DNA from: UBA2428 sp002343545
GTDB lineage: Bacteria; Bdellovibrionota; UBA2428
NCBI GenBank assembly: GCA_937952285.1
Contig: CALFZE010000077.1
Coordinates: 1-31,010, forward strand
Length of the DNA: 31,010 bases
Reading direction: 5' to 3'
The notes under the pieces were generated by a model. That model made no database searches. It saw only the letters and a list, made by a program, of their open reading frames with translations, and was not told where the DNA came from. A program made the position numbers and the translations under genes. This document shows, one piece after another, positions 23,536-30,905 of the stretch. The first letter of the stretch is position 1. Every line of letters starts with the position of its first letter.

Positions 23536-23564
23536 GGCGCAAACGCGTCGCGCCCAAAGATCTC

Positions 23565-23604
23565 GCCATGCCTTGACTGAAGCACGCTTCGGGCTTGGCA
23601 TGGC
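23565..23604. promoter_or_regulatory. Inverted repeat overlapping a promoter-like site before the carboxypeptidase gene
   Basis: GCCATGCC (23565-23572) and GGCATGGC (23597-23604) are perfect 8-bp arms around 24 nt that hold a second small stem (GAAGC 23579-23583 / GCTTC 23586-23590). TTGACT (23573-23578) and, 17 nt on, TGGCAT (23596-23601) form a promoter-like pair ending 6 nt before ATG 23608. The right arm covers the -10, as an operator might. Confidence 0.4.
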
Positions 23605-23607
23605 CCG

Positions 23608-24636
23608 ATGTTGAGACTCGACTTCGCCCACGCCGCCGCGCTTTCGATCGTTCTGGCCTTCGCCACGAGCGCGGAGGCCCGCCCCGTGCCGCCGGGACCG
23701 AATCTCTCGACCCACCCCGTTCGGCGCGGCGTCGCGATCGAAAGCGATTCCGGTTTTGAGGGGCCCAAACTCGAAGACCTGCACGCGCGACTGAACGCGC
23801 ACGCGGCCCGCGCCCCGCAGCTCGCGCGCACGGTCGTCGTGGGTCAAACGATCCAAGGTCGCCCCCTTCTCCTCCTGCGCATCGCCAAGGAAGCCGGCAT
23901 CCGGGGCGGCCGCGCGCGGCGACCCTCGCCGCTGCGCCTTCGCTCCGAGCTCAGCCGACCCGCCGTGCTCTTCTCGGGCGCCACGCACGGCAACGAGTAC
24001 CTCGGCGTCGAGGACAAGCTCGTCGACTGGATCATGACCCAAGCCGAAAGCCCGAGCGAGAACTCGGTGACGGCCTTCCTCGATCGTGGCGGCATCGTCT
24101 ACGCCCTGCCCGTCTTCAACGCGGACGGCTACGTGGCCGACGAGCGCGGGAACGCCCGCGGCGTCGACCTCAACCGGGATTTCTCGATCCGCGCGGGTGG
24201 CCACGTCGGCTTCCGGCAACCCGAAAGCCAGCAACTCGCGGAGTTCCTGGCCAAGGACTTTGCCGACGCGAACGCGAAGCTCGTCTTCTCGCTGGATTAC
24301 CACTGCTGTCAAGGATCGCTCCTGCATCCCTGGTCGTTCCGCGGTCCGCGCCTCGATCCCGTGGCCAGGGCCGCCCACGAAAAAGTCGGGCTCCTGCTGC
24401 AATCCATTTTTGGACGCAGCTACATCTTCGGCACGGCGCCCGACCTTCTGGGCTATTCCGCGCTGGGCACGACGAAGGACTACTACTTCGAGACCTACGA
24501 TTCGCTCGCCTTCACCTTCGAGGGCGTCTACAAGAAAGAAAACGAGCGCTTCGACTACCACCGCCAGTTCTGGGACCGGGTCTTCACGGACGCGGCCCAA
24601 GGCGGCGGCATCTTTCGGGCCCTGAACGCCCGCTAA
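23608..24636 (+). CDS. Secreted zinc carboxypeptidase (M14)
   Basis: A 342-residue exported metallocarboxypeptidase, removing C-terminal residues from peptides or peptidoglycan stems. The signal peptide is MLRLDFAHAAALSIVLAFATSAEA. Zinc ligands His127 and Glu130 (HGNE) and His232 (DYHCC) are present. Substrate carboxylate binding is seen in Asn189-Arg190 (DLNRDF), preceded by NADGY. The catalytic Glu is Glu305 (FTFEGVY). The family assignment is therefore complete. Two Cys follow the third ligand directly. No SD precedes ATG 23608. It lies 72 nt after the DHS homologue with an inverted repeat between. Specificity, protein versus murein, is not visible. Confidence 0.92.
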   Translation: MLRLDFAHAAALSIVLAFATSAEARPVPPGPNLSTHPVRRGVAIESDSGFEGPKLEDLHARLNAHAARAPQLARTVVVGQTIQGRPLLLLRIAKEAGIRGGRARRPSPLRLRSELSRPAVLFSGATHGNEYLGVEDKLVDWIMTQAESPSENSVTAFLDRGGIVYALPVFNADGYVADERGNARGVDLNRDFSIRAGGHVGFRQPESQQLAEFLAKDFADANAKLVFSLDYHCCQGSLLHPWSFRGPRLDPVARAAHEKVGLLLQSIFGRSYIFGTAPDLLGYSALGTTKDYYFETYDSLAFTFEGVYKKENERFDYHRQFWDRVFTDAAQGGGIFRALNAR

Positions 24637-24775
24637 GCGCATTTGGTGTCTATTCTTTAGACAGCTGAAACAATCCCCGCGCCCCCGCGTCCGCTAAGGC
24701 CGCGCAATCCCGCGCCCGGTTAAGCTTCCGTGAGTCGGCCCCTCCCTTGCAGCGTAGGGTCTAGGGGGAACGGAC

Positions 24776-25333
24776 ATGAGGATGCTGGCTTTCACGATGA
24801 TGGTTTTTTCGATCGGGATCTACCATCTGCATTCCCACCGCCCCGTCGCGCCGAGCGTCGACGATGCCGAGGGCCTGGTCCGTACGGAGACGCTTCCCGA
24901 ACGAAGCCCCGCCCGCGTGACGGGCCTGCTCGAAGGCGCCGACCCGGAGAGCGTGCTGGCGCGCCAGATCGCCTCGATCTTGCCGGCGGAGCAACTCAAG
25001 CCCGACGAAATCGAAAACGTCGCGAGCTGCACGATGGGACGCGCCTCCGAAGCCGACCTTACGGCGGAACAAATCTCGGCCGAGCTGAGCTCGCCCACGA
25101 GCGTCGGCCAACGTCTCTTCGAGGAATGTCTGGACGTCGCCAAGGGCGAAGCCCTCGCGCGGGCCGAGCTCGCGGCCGAAGAAGCCGCGGAAGCGCTCCA
25201 ACTTGAGCGCCACGTCGCGGCCGAAGCCCAGGCGCGGCACCTCGAGTTCGAGGAGGCGATCGCCCTGACCCAGGAGCTATCCGCCTCCGACGGCGGGCGC
25301 GCGTCCTCCGAACTCGGACCTCCGCAAAGCTAA
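24776..25333 (+). CDS. Small membrane-anchored or exported protein with C-terminal coiled coil
   Basis: 185 residues from ATG 24776, with GGGGGAA about 6 nt upstream. The N-terminus (MRMLAFTMMVFSIGIYHLH) is a signal peptide or single membrane anchor; no clear cleavage site follows, so an anchor is likelier. The middle has two Cys (VASCTMG, FEECLDV). Residues about 120-170 are an Ala/Glu-rich helix (ARAELAAEEAAEALQLERHVAAEAQ) with coiled-coil character, and the last 15 are polar. No family is recognised. It stands alone and converges on the PKD-protein gene. Confidence 0.68.
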   Translation: MRMLAFTMMVFSIGIYHLHSHRPVAPSVDDAEGLVRTETLPERSPARVTGLLEGADPESVLARQIASILPAEQLKPDEIENVASCTMGRASEADLTAEQISAELSSPTSVGQRLFEECLDVAKGEALARAELAAEEAAEALQLERHVAAEAQARHLEFEEAIALTQELSASDGGRASSELGPPQS

Positions 25334-25337
25334 GCAC

Positions 25338-25374
25338 AAAAAAAGACCGCCCCGAGCCGAAGCCCGGGGCGGTC
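25338..25374 (-). terminator. Strong intrinsic terminator of the PKD-protein gene
   Basis: Read on the reverse strand, a 13-bp stem (25374-25362 with 25357-25345, one G-T wobble) closes on a TTCG tetraloop and is followed by seven T (25344-25338). It lies about 27 nt after the stop of the PKD-protein gene. The A-run lies on the wrong side for rightward transcription, so it serves mainly the leftward gene. Confidence 0.9.
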
Positions 25375-25400
25375 CCCTGGACCAAAATCCTGGATTCGAC

Positions 25401-28331
25401 TTACTTGACCGTGATCGCGCGGACCACCTGGGTCACGCCGCCATCGTTGTCGGTCACCGTCAGACGGGCGTTGTAGGTTCCCGCGGCCGAGAACGTGCAG
25501 CTCGCCGTTTGAACGTTGTTCGCCTCGGGGCAAACGGTCGCCGTCAGCGCGCGGTTGAAGAACTCCCACTTGGCCGAGACGATCGTGCCGTCGGCGTCTT
25601 TCACCGCGACGTCGTAGGCCTTGCCCGCGCCGACCGTGACGGAGCAGTTCCGTCCCGTGCAGACGTGGGTCAGGGCGAGCAGCGTGGGTTTCTTGTTGGC
25701 GACCGCGGTCGTGTGCCAGACCTGCGTCACGCCGCCGTAGTTGTCCGTCGCGGTGAGGCGCGCGTAGAAGGTACCGTCCGCCGGGAAGGCGCAGGTCGCC
25801 GTCTGCGAGTTATCGACGTCCGCGCAGACCTTGACGGTCTTCGCGGCGTTGAAAAACTCCCACTTCGTCGAAGCGATCGTGCCGTCGGGGTCCTTCACGG
25901 CCACGTCGAAGGCCTTGCCCGCCCCGACCACGAAATTACAGGCGCGGCTCACGCAGCTCTTCGTGACGGCCAGGAGCGCGGGCTTCTTGTTCGCGATCGC
26001 CGTCGTATGGAGCACGACGGTCTCGACGCCGTAGCGGTCCTTCGCGGTGAAACGAGCGTAGAAGGTCCCGTCGTCCGGGAAGACGCACGAAGCCGTCTGC
26101 GAGCCTTCGACGGCCGGGCAGACTTCGTTCGTCTTGGTCTTGTCGAGGAACTCCCACTTCGTGGACGCGATGCCGTCCGTATCCTTCACGGCGACGTCGA
26201 AGGCCTTGCCGGCCCCCACGACGAAGTTACAGGCGCGGCTCACGCAGCTCTTCGTGACGGCCGCCACGACCGGTTTGGGGTTCGTGACCGTGACCGCTTT
26301 CCAGACGTCCGTGTAGAGCCCCAGGTTGTCTCCCGCGCGCAGGCGAACTTGGTAGGCGCCCGGAGCGGGGAACACGCACGTCGCTTCGCGGGTGTTCAAT
26401 ACCGTCGGGCACTCGGCCACCAAGGTTTTCTTATCCGAGCGGAAGAACTGCCAGCCGTAGCTCGAGATCGTTCCGTCGGTGTCGTAGATCGTTTGCTCGA
26501 GCGGCTTCACGCCGCCTTGCTTGAAGCTGCAAGCCTGCGTCACGCACGTGTTCGTGATCGTCGCCGTGACGACGGGCTTCACGTTCTTCGTGGCGTAGAC
26601 GTAGTTCACCGTCGCGGTCAGGCCTTTGTTGTCGGTCGCGCGGGCGGTCATCGTAAAGAGACCCGCGATGTAGCGCTTGGCCGTGCCGTTCATCTTGTAG
26701 TACTGGTGCGGGCGGGTGAACATGTAGCTCCCCAAAGCCCGGGTTCCGGGGAGTTGCGCGGCCGTGTAGTTCTCGATCGAACCCACGAGATCCGTGCCCC
26801 CGCCCCAGTCGATCGAGAAGGTGCTGAGCGCGCCGTCGTCGACCGTCCAGAAGCCCGGCGTGAAACCGTAAGCTTTGCCCTGGGTCGCGTTCACCGCCGT
26901 CGCATTGTACATGTAGAGGCGCGGGGGCTGCTCTTCGCCAGTCACCGTGATGTTGACGATCTTCACCGTCGTGCCGCCCGAGTTCGTCGCCTTCAGCTTG
27001 ATCGGGTACACGCCGGGCGCCGCGTAGCGGTGGCGGAAACCGGCCGACGTGTACGAGTAGTTCGGGATTGGCAGCGACTCGCCGTCGCCCCACTCGATCA
27101 GCATCGAGGTGGCGTTCGTCGCCACGGGGTAGATGACGGCGTCGCTCGTCGTGGAAATCGGGGTGGTCTTCAGCGAGAAGTCCGGGTTCGGCGGCGTGGC
27201 CGTGACCGTCATGTAGAAACTGTCGTAGTCGTAGAGTCCCGTTTCGTCCTGCACGCGCAGAACGACGAGGTAGGTGCCGGGGCTCGAGTAGCGCTTCGAG
27301 GGATACTTCGAAGTCGAGGTCGTGCCGTCCCCGAAGGTCCAGTAGTAGCTCATGTTGTAGCTGCTGCCGTCGGGATCGTAGGAGCTGCCGGCGTCAAAGT
27401 ACACCGTATCGCCCGTGCGCGGGGCGTAGCTGCTCGCGAGGCCCAAAGCCACCGGGGGGCGCCCCGGAAGCGACTCGCTGTAGTTGTAGAAGCCTCGGAT
27501 GCTGAAACCGTCGTAGATGTTCCCCGAGGTCGAGCCGTCCGTCACGACCCAGATGTCGACGTAGTTGCCGTAGCAGTTCGTGCTCGTGAACGAAGTCGAG
27601 TCGCCGCTGTAGTACGCGCAGAGGCCGTACTTATCGTAGATTTCGACGAAGTCGTAGTTGGGCTCGAGGTCGATCCAGCTAAAGTCCACCGCGATCTGGG
27701 TCGTCCCGATCGGGGCGTAGTAGGTGTACCAGAGCTGCTCCATATTGTTCCGGTAGTCGATGTAATCGAAATCGACGTAGTGTTCGTCGTAGCTCCAGCT
27801 CGAAGCCGCGAAGGACGAAGCCATCGGGCTCGGCGGCGGCGGGCTCGCCTTGGACGCGGGGGCCGCGTTGGAACGGAGGTCGCGGCTGAAGCCCATGGCG
27901 GTCGCGCCGGCTTTCGATTTTTGCACGGCTTGGCGCTGCGACGGGGTCATGCGCGCGTAGGCACCGGCCCCCAAACGGTTGACCGACTTCATTTCGACTT
28001 TGTTCTGCGGCAGCGCGGGCGTACCGACCATGCCGCGCCGGAAATGGCGCAGGAAGGAGCGCTGACGCAGTTTCTCCGCGAGGTCGGCCGGAGCCTCCTT
28101 CGGGCTGAAATCCTCGGGGAGGCTCGACTCGCTCGCGACCGACGACGAAGTCGAATACTTCGCGGACGACTTGGCGAAGGAGTAGGTCCTCGGCGTCTCC
28201 GAGCGGGCGTGCTTGTAGAGGTCCGCCTGCGCGGCGATCTCGGGCCGTCTCGTCTCGTTGTTCTGGGCCGCGCCCGGCAACGCGACCAAGGTCGCGAGCA
28301 GCATGAAGCCCCATCGTCGGTTCAAGTTCAT
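25401..28331 (-). CDS. Large secreted CUB-like / PKD-repeat surface protein
   Basis: 976 residues from ATG 28331, chosen because GGGGAGG precedes it and a signal peptide follows (MNLNRRWGFMLLATLVALPGAAQ). Residues about 24-175 are low-complexity, Ser/Ala/Lys-rich. Residues about 178-286 look CUB-like (IDLEPNYDFVEIYDKYG, DGFSIRGFYNY). PKD domains follow: the first at about 290-385 (YYWTFGDGTTSTSKYPSKRY), a second with IEWGDGES, and a degenerate third with SIDWGGGTD. The last about 390 residues are four tandem PKD-like repeats of 97-101 residues (A about 584-684, B 685-781, C 782-879, D 880-976), each with four Cys in the same places. No catalytic or anchoring domain is visible, so an adhesive or structural surface role is inferred. 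A strong terminator follows. Confidence 0.88.
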   Translation of the reverse strand: MNLNRRWGFMLLATLVALPGAAQNNETRRPEIAAQADLYKHARSETPRTYSFAKSSAKYSTSSSVASESSLPEDFSPKEAPADLAEKLRQRSFLRHFRRGMVGTPALPQNKVEMKSVNRLGAGAYARMTPSQRQAVQKSKAGATAMGFSRDLRSNAAPASKASPPPPSPMASSFAASSWSYDEHYVDFDYIDYRNNMEQLWYTYYAPIGTTQIAVDFSWIDLEPNYDFVEIYDKYGLCAYYSGDSTSFTSTNCYGNYVDIWVVTDGSTSGNIYDGFSIRGFYNYSESLPGRPPVALGLASSYAPRTGDTVYFDAGSSYDPDGSSYNMSYYWTFGDGTTSTSKYPSKRYSSPGTYLVVLRVQDETGLYDYDSFYMTVTATPPNPDFSLKTTPISTTSDAVIYPVATNATSMLIEWGDGESLPIPNYSYTSAGFRHRYAAPGVYPIKLKATNSGGTTVKIVNITVTGEEQPPRLYMYNATAVNATQGKAYGFTPGFWTVDDGALSTFSIDWGGGTDLVGSIENYTAAQLPGTRALGSYMFTRPHQYYKMNGTAKRYIAGLFTMTARATDNKGLTATVNYVYATKNVKPVVTATITNTCVTQACSFKQGGVKPLEQTIYDTDGTISSYGWQFFRSDKKTLVAECPTVLNTREATCVFPAPGAYQVRLRAGDNLGLYTDVWKAVTVTNPKPVVAAVTKSCVSRACNFVVGAGKAFDVAVKDTDGIASTKWEFLDKTKTNEVCPAVEGSQTASCVFPDDGTFYARFTAKDRYGVETVVLHTTAIANKKPALLAVTKSCVSRACNFVVGAGKAFDVAVKDPDGTIASTKWEFFNAAKTVKVCADVDNSQTATCAFPADGTFYARLTATDNYGGVTQVWHTTAVANKKPTLLALTHVCTGRNCSVTVGAGKAYDVAVKDADGTIVSAKWEFFNRALTATVCPEANNVQTASCTFSAAGTYNARLTVTDNDGGVTQVVRAITVK
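25404..26582 (-). repeat. Four tandem about 291-bp coding repeats (Cys-rich PKD-like)
   Basis: The 3' part of the PKD-protein gene is four in-frame repeats: A 26582-26280, B 26279-25989, C 25988-25695, D 25694-25404. B and C are the most alike at DNA level: an identical stretch of over 30 bases recurs with an offset of exactly 291 (starting at 25938 and 26229). This indicates recent duplication or homogenisation. Each unit encodes C-x4-C, then a Cys near position 54 and another near 65. Confidence 0.85.
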
Positions 28332-28416
28332 AGACCTCCCCAAAATGTCCATTACGTCGGAAATCGCCGAAACGGATCGAAGCCGAGTTTACCCGGGCTC
28401 ATCGGAAAGAACAGAC

Positions 28417-28433
28417 TCGGGCTGAAGGCCCGA
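28417..28433 (-). terminator. Possible weak terminator downstream of hemB
   Basis: On the reverse strand, TCGGGC and GCCCGA (6-bp arms, 5-nt loop) are followed by a loosely T-rich stretch. It lies about 100 nt after the hemB stop. The stem is short and the T-run broken, so this is tentative. The rest of 28353-28531 shows nothing else clear. Confidence 0.3.
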
Positions 28434-28531
28434 CCAAAGCTTCGTTCTGGAAAATCTGGAATAAGGAAACGCGCCGGAACGCGTCTCGCTCCAACCCGAG
28501 AAAACGGCCGCTTAGGACGAAACGAACGGCT

Positions 28532-29509
28532 TCAGCCCAACCACTCCGCGGCTTTGACGGCCGAGTAAGTCAAGATCATGTCGGCGCCCGCGCGGCGGAT
28601 GGACGTCAGGGCTTCGAGCGTGGCGCGCTTTTCGTCGAGCCAGCCCAGCTTGGCGGCGGCCTGGATCATCGCGTACTCGCCACTCACGTTGTAGGCCGCG
28701 ACGGGCACGTCGAAGTCGCGCTTCACGTCGGCGATGACGTCGAGGTAAGCGAGCGCCGGCTTGACCATGACGATGTCGGCCCCCTCGGCGATATCGAGGC
28801 GTACCTCGCGGTGGGCTTCGCGGCGGTTCGCGGGATCCATCTGGTAGGTTTTCTTGTCGCCGGCGCGCGGCGCCGAATCGAGGGCCGAACGGAAAGGGCC
28901 GTAGAAGGCCGACGCGTACTTGGCCGAGTAAGCGAGGATGCCGACCTTCGTGAAGCCTTCGGCGTCGAGCGCGGCGCGGATCGCGCCCACCCGGCCGTCC
29001 ATCATGTCGGAGGGCGCCACGATATCGGCTCCCGCGCGCGCCTGCGCGACGGCCATCTCGGCCAGGAGCCCGAGCGTCACGTCGTTCACGATCTCGCCGT
29101 TCTCGACGAAGCCGTCGTGACCGTCGCTCGAATACGGATCAAGCGCGACGTCCGTGATGACGCTCATCTCGGGGAGACGGTCTTTCAGGCGACGCACGCA
29201 GTCCTGGAGCAGCCCCTTGGGGTTCAGGCTCTCGCGCCCGCGCGGGTCCTTGAGCGAGTCCGGCAACGCGGGAAAGAGCGCGACGGCGGGGATGCCGAGC
29301 TTCCACGCGCGCTCGGCCTCGCGCACGAGCCCCTCGGGGGAATGCCGCAGCACGCCCGGCATGGCGTCGATCGCCTCGGCCTGCGCGATGTCCTTCACGA
29401 AGAGCGGAAGGATGAAGCGTCCCGGCTCGAGCTCGGTCTCGCGAACGAGACGGCGAACGGATTCGGAGACGCGGTTGCGGCGGGGGCGTTCGATGAGCGT
29501 GCGAGTCAT
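28532..29509 (-). CDS. hemB: Delta-aminolevulinic acid dehydratase (porphobilinogen synthase)
   Basis: A 325-residue cytoplasmic enzyme joining two 5-aminolevulinate molecules to porphobilinogen, the second common step of haem synthesis. Both Schiff-base lysines are present: Lys197 (YSAKYASAFYGPFR) and Lys250 (MVKPALAYLD). The active-site metal loop reads DVALDPYSSDGHDG (120-133): the three zinc Cys of the zinc-type enzyme are Ala122, Asp124 and Asp132, marking the magnesium-type class. ATG 29509 is preceded by AAGGG at 5 nt, which overlaps the region just after the maf stop (12 nt gap), so hemB is the second gene of a maf-hemB operon. Confidence 0.97.
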   Translation of the reverse strand: MTRTLIERPRRNRVSESVRRLVRETELEPGRFILPLFVKDIAQAEAIDAMPGVLRHSPEGLVREAERAWKLGIPAVALFPALPDSLKDPRGRESLNPKGLLQDCVRRLKDRLPEMSVITDVALDPYSSDGHDGFVENGEIVNDVTLGLLAEMAVAQARAGADIVAPSDMMDGRVGAIRAALDAEGFTKVGILAYSAKYASAFYGPFRSALDSAPRAGDKKTYQMDPANRREAHREVRLDIAEGADIVMVKPALAYLDVIADVKRDFDVPVAAYNVSGEYAMIQAAAKLGWLDEKRATLEALTSIRRAGADMILTYSAVKAAEWLG

Positions 29510-29521
29510 GCTACCCTTAAA

Positions 29522-30112
29522 TCAGAGCGGGCCCGGGATTTCAAAGCCGAAGCCTTCGAGCAGGCTCACGAGCGAGATGAGCGAGAGCCCCATGTTCGCG
29601 AGCGGGTCGCTCGTTTCCACCGATTCGAAGAGCAGGATTCCGTGGTCTTCGAATCGAAAGGACCCCGCGCAATCGTAGGGACGGTCGACCTCGAGGTAGC
29701 GGCGGATCTGCGCGTCCGAAAGCTCCCGGGCTTTGTAGCGCGACAAGTGGAGCCTGGATTCGTAACGCCCACCACAGAGCGCGCCCATCGCCGTCACGAG
29801 CTCGAAGCGCTTGCCCGAGTAGGCGCGGATCTGCGCGAAGGCGTCGGCTTCGTCGCGCGGCTTGCCGAGCACCCGTCCCTCGAAGGCGACGAGCTGGTCG
29901 CCGCCCACGATGCAGGCGTCGGGATACGCCGACTCCAGGCTTCGAATCTTTGCCTCGGCCAAAAAAACCGCCAATTCACGGCCCTTCAAATCGGGGCACC
30001 CGGACTTGAGCCTGTCCTCGTCGACGCCCGGCGCGACGGCTTCAAAAGGTATTCTCAGTTTTTCCACGAGAAGGCGGCGATACTTGGAAGTCGAAGCGAG
30101 CACGAGATGCAT
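29522..30112 (-). CDS. maf: Maf-family nucleotide pyrophosphatase
   Basis: A 196-residue cytoplasmic NTP pyrophosphatase, hydrolysing dTTP/UTP or modified nucleotides to monophosphates. ATG 30112 opens the standard family start MHLVLASTSKYRRLLVEKL; the longer reading to 30148 would add 12 residues and run into the Sco promoter. The conserved VGGDQLV (Asp as catalytic base) and GKPRDEADA follow, with SGKRFELVTA and the later RYLEVDRPYDCAGSFRFED completing the family pattern. The GGDQ motif (rather than ADT) resembles the YceF-type subgroup, whose preference is m7GTP. No SD is present and a promoter-like pair ends 7 nt upstream. hemB follows after 12 nt. Confidence 0.92.
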   Translation of the reverse strand: MHLVLASTSKYRRLLVEKLRIPFEAVAPGVDEDRLKSGCPDLKGRELAVFLAEAKIRSLESAYPDACIVGGDQLVAFEGRVLGKPRDEADAFAQIRAYSGKRFELVTAMGALCGGRYESRLHLSRYKARELSDAQIRRYLEVDRPYDCAGSFRFEDHGILLFESVETSDPLANMGLSLISLVSLLEGFGFEIPGPL

Positions 30113-30119
30113 GCCGGAG

Positions 30120-30148
30120 GGTTTAGCAGGTCGACCGAGCGATCCCAA
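30120..30148 (-). promoter_or_regulatory. Candidate promoter of maf-hemB
   Basis: On the reverse strand TTGGGA (30143-30148), 17 nt, TGC-TAAACC (extended -10, hexamer 30120-30125), then 7 nt to ATG 30112. It overlaps the rightward promoter of the Sco gene in a 53-bp divergent spacer. Confidence 0.45.
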
Positions 30149-30159
30149 GCTGCTAGGTT
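30131..30159 (+). promoter_or_regulatory. Candidate promoter of the Sco1/SenC gene
   Basis: TCGACC (30131-30136), 17 nt, TGC-TAGGTT (extended -10, hexamer 30154-30159), then 6 nt to ATG 30166. No SD. It predicts a leaderless transcript. Confidence 0.45.
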
Positions 30160-30165
30160 CGCGGC

Positions 30166-30876
30166 ATGACGAAGTCCCCCTCGGTGGAATATGGTTTACG
30201 CTCCCGCGAAGCTCCGCTCGCCCAACGCCTGGTGAAGGCTCCGCTCTTTTGGATCGCCCTCCTCGCGACGCTCGCTTTCACGTGGATGAGCGTCCGCATG
30301 GTTTCGGGTCCCGTGCTTCCCCAGGATCCCATCGGCGAGTTGCCGGCCTTCGAGTTCCGCGATCAGCATAGCGCGCCGTTCGGCACGGATCGCTTCCGAG
30401 GCCGGGTATCCATCGTGAACTTCATCTTCACGAGCTGCCCGGACGTGTGTCCGCTCCTGACCCGGAAGATGAAAGAGATGAAAGACAAGGCGGCTAAACG
30501 CGGCCTCGACCTGCAGTTCGTCTCGATCTCCGTGGATCCCGAAACGGACACGCCCGACGTTCTGAAATCGTACGCGTCCGTCCACGAAGCCGAAGCGCCG
30601 AACTGGTTCTTCCTCACGGGCCCCCTCGATCTCATCCAGTCGGTTATCGTCGACAGTTTCAAAGTCGCCGTGCTGCGGGGCCAAACGGCCGCGGCTGGCC
30701 AAGCGCCGAACCCGGCCGACTCGGAGCTCGAAAGCTTGATGGAAATCACGCACGGCGAGCAATTCGCCCTCGTCGATCGGCAAGCTCGCATCCGCGCCTA
30801 CCGTCGCGGGGACCAGAACGCGGCCTTGAACGAATTACTCGATCTTTCCGAAGCGGCCCTCGCCGAAAAAAACTAG
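30166..30876 (+). CDS. SCO1/SenC-family copper chaperone
   Basis: A 236-residue membrane-anchored thioredoxin-fold protein that delivers copper to the CuA centre of cytochrome c oxidase. One transmembrane anchor at about 25-46 (VKAPLFWIALLATLAFTW) places the domain in the periplasm. The copper ligands are complete: Cys91 and Cys95 (SCPDVCP) and His196 (ITHGEQFALVD). The family segment VSISVDPETDTPDVLKSYA lies between. An insertion-like stretch, AAAGQAPNPADSE, precedes the His. No oxidase gene is in the window. The gene is divergent from maf with only 53 bp between the start codons. Confidence 0.94.
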   Translation: MTKSPSVEYGLRSREAPLAQRLVKAPLFWIALLATLAFTWMSVRMVSGPVLPQDPIGELPAFEFRDQHSAPFGTDRFRGRVSIVNFIFTSCPDVCPLLTRKMKEMKDKAAKRGLDLQFVSISVDPETDTPDVLKSYASVHEAEAPNWFFLTGPLDLIQSVIVDSFKVAVLRGQTAAAGQAPNPADSELESLMEITHGEQFALVDRQARIRAYRRGDQNAALNELLDLSEAALAEKN

Positions 30877-30905
30877 CGGGAACGAGAAAGGTCGCCGACC
30901 CTGCC

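Noticed and set aside
25338..25374. Bidirectional terminator serving the small coiled-coil gene as well
   Set aside because: In the forward direction the hairpin is followed by CCCTGG with no T-run; the run of A lies before it, so only leftward termination is supported.
25404..26582. CRISPR-like or transposon-type repeat
   Set aside because: The periodicity is 291-294 bp, in frame, and encodes a repeating protein unit with conserved Cys; no short repeats with unique spacers.
25509..28568. A 1019-codon forward frame opposite the PKD-protein gene
   Set aside because: It is codon-aligned antisense to a gene with signal peptide, domains, SD and terminator; its length follows from codon bias. 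No recognisable motif.
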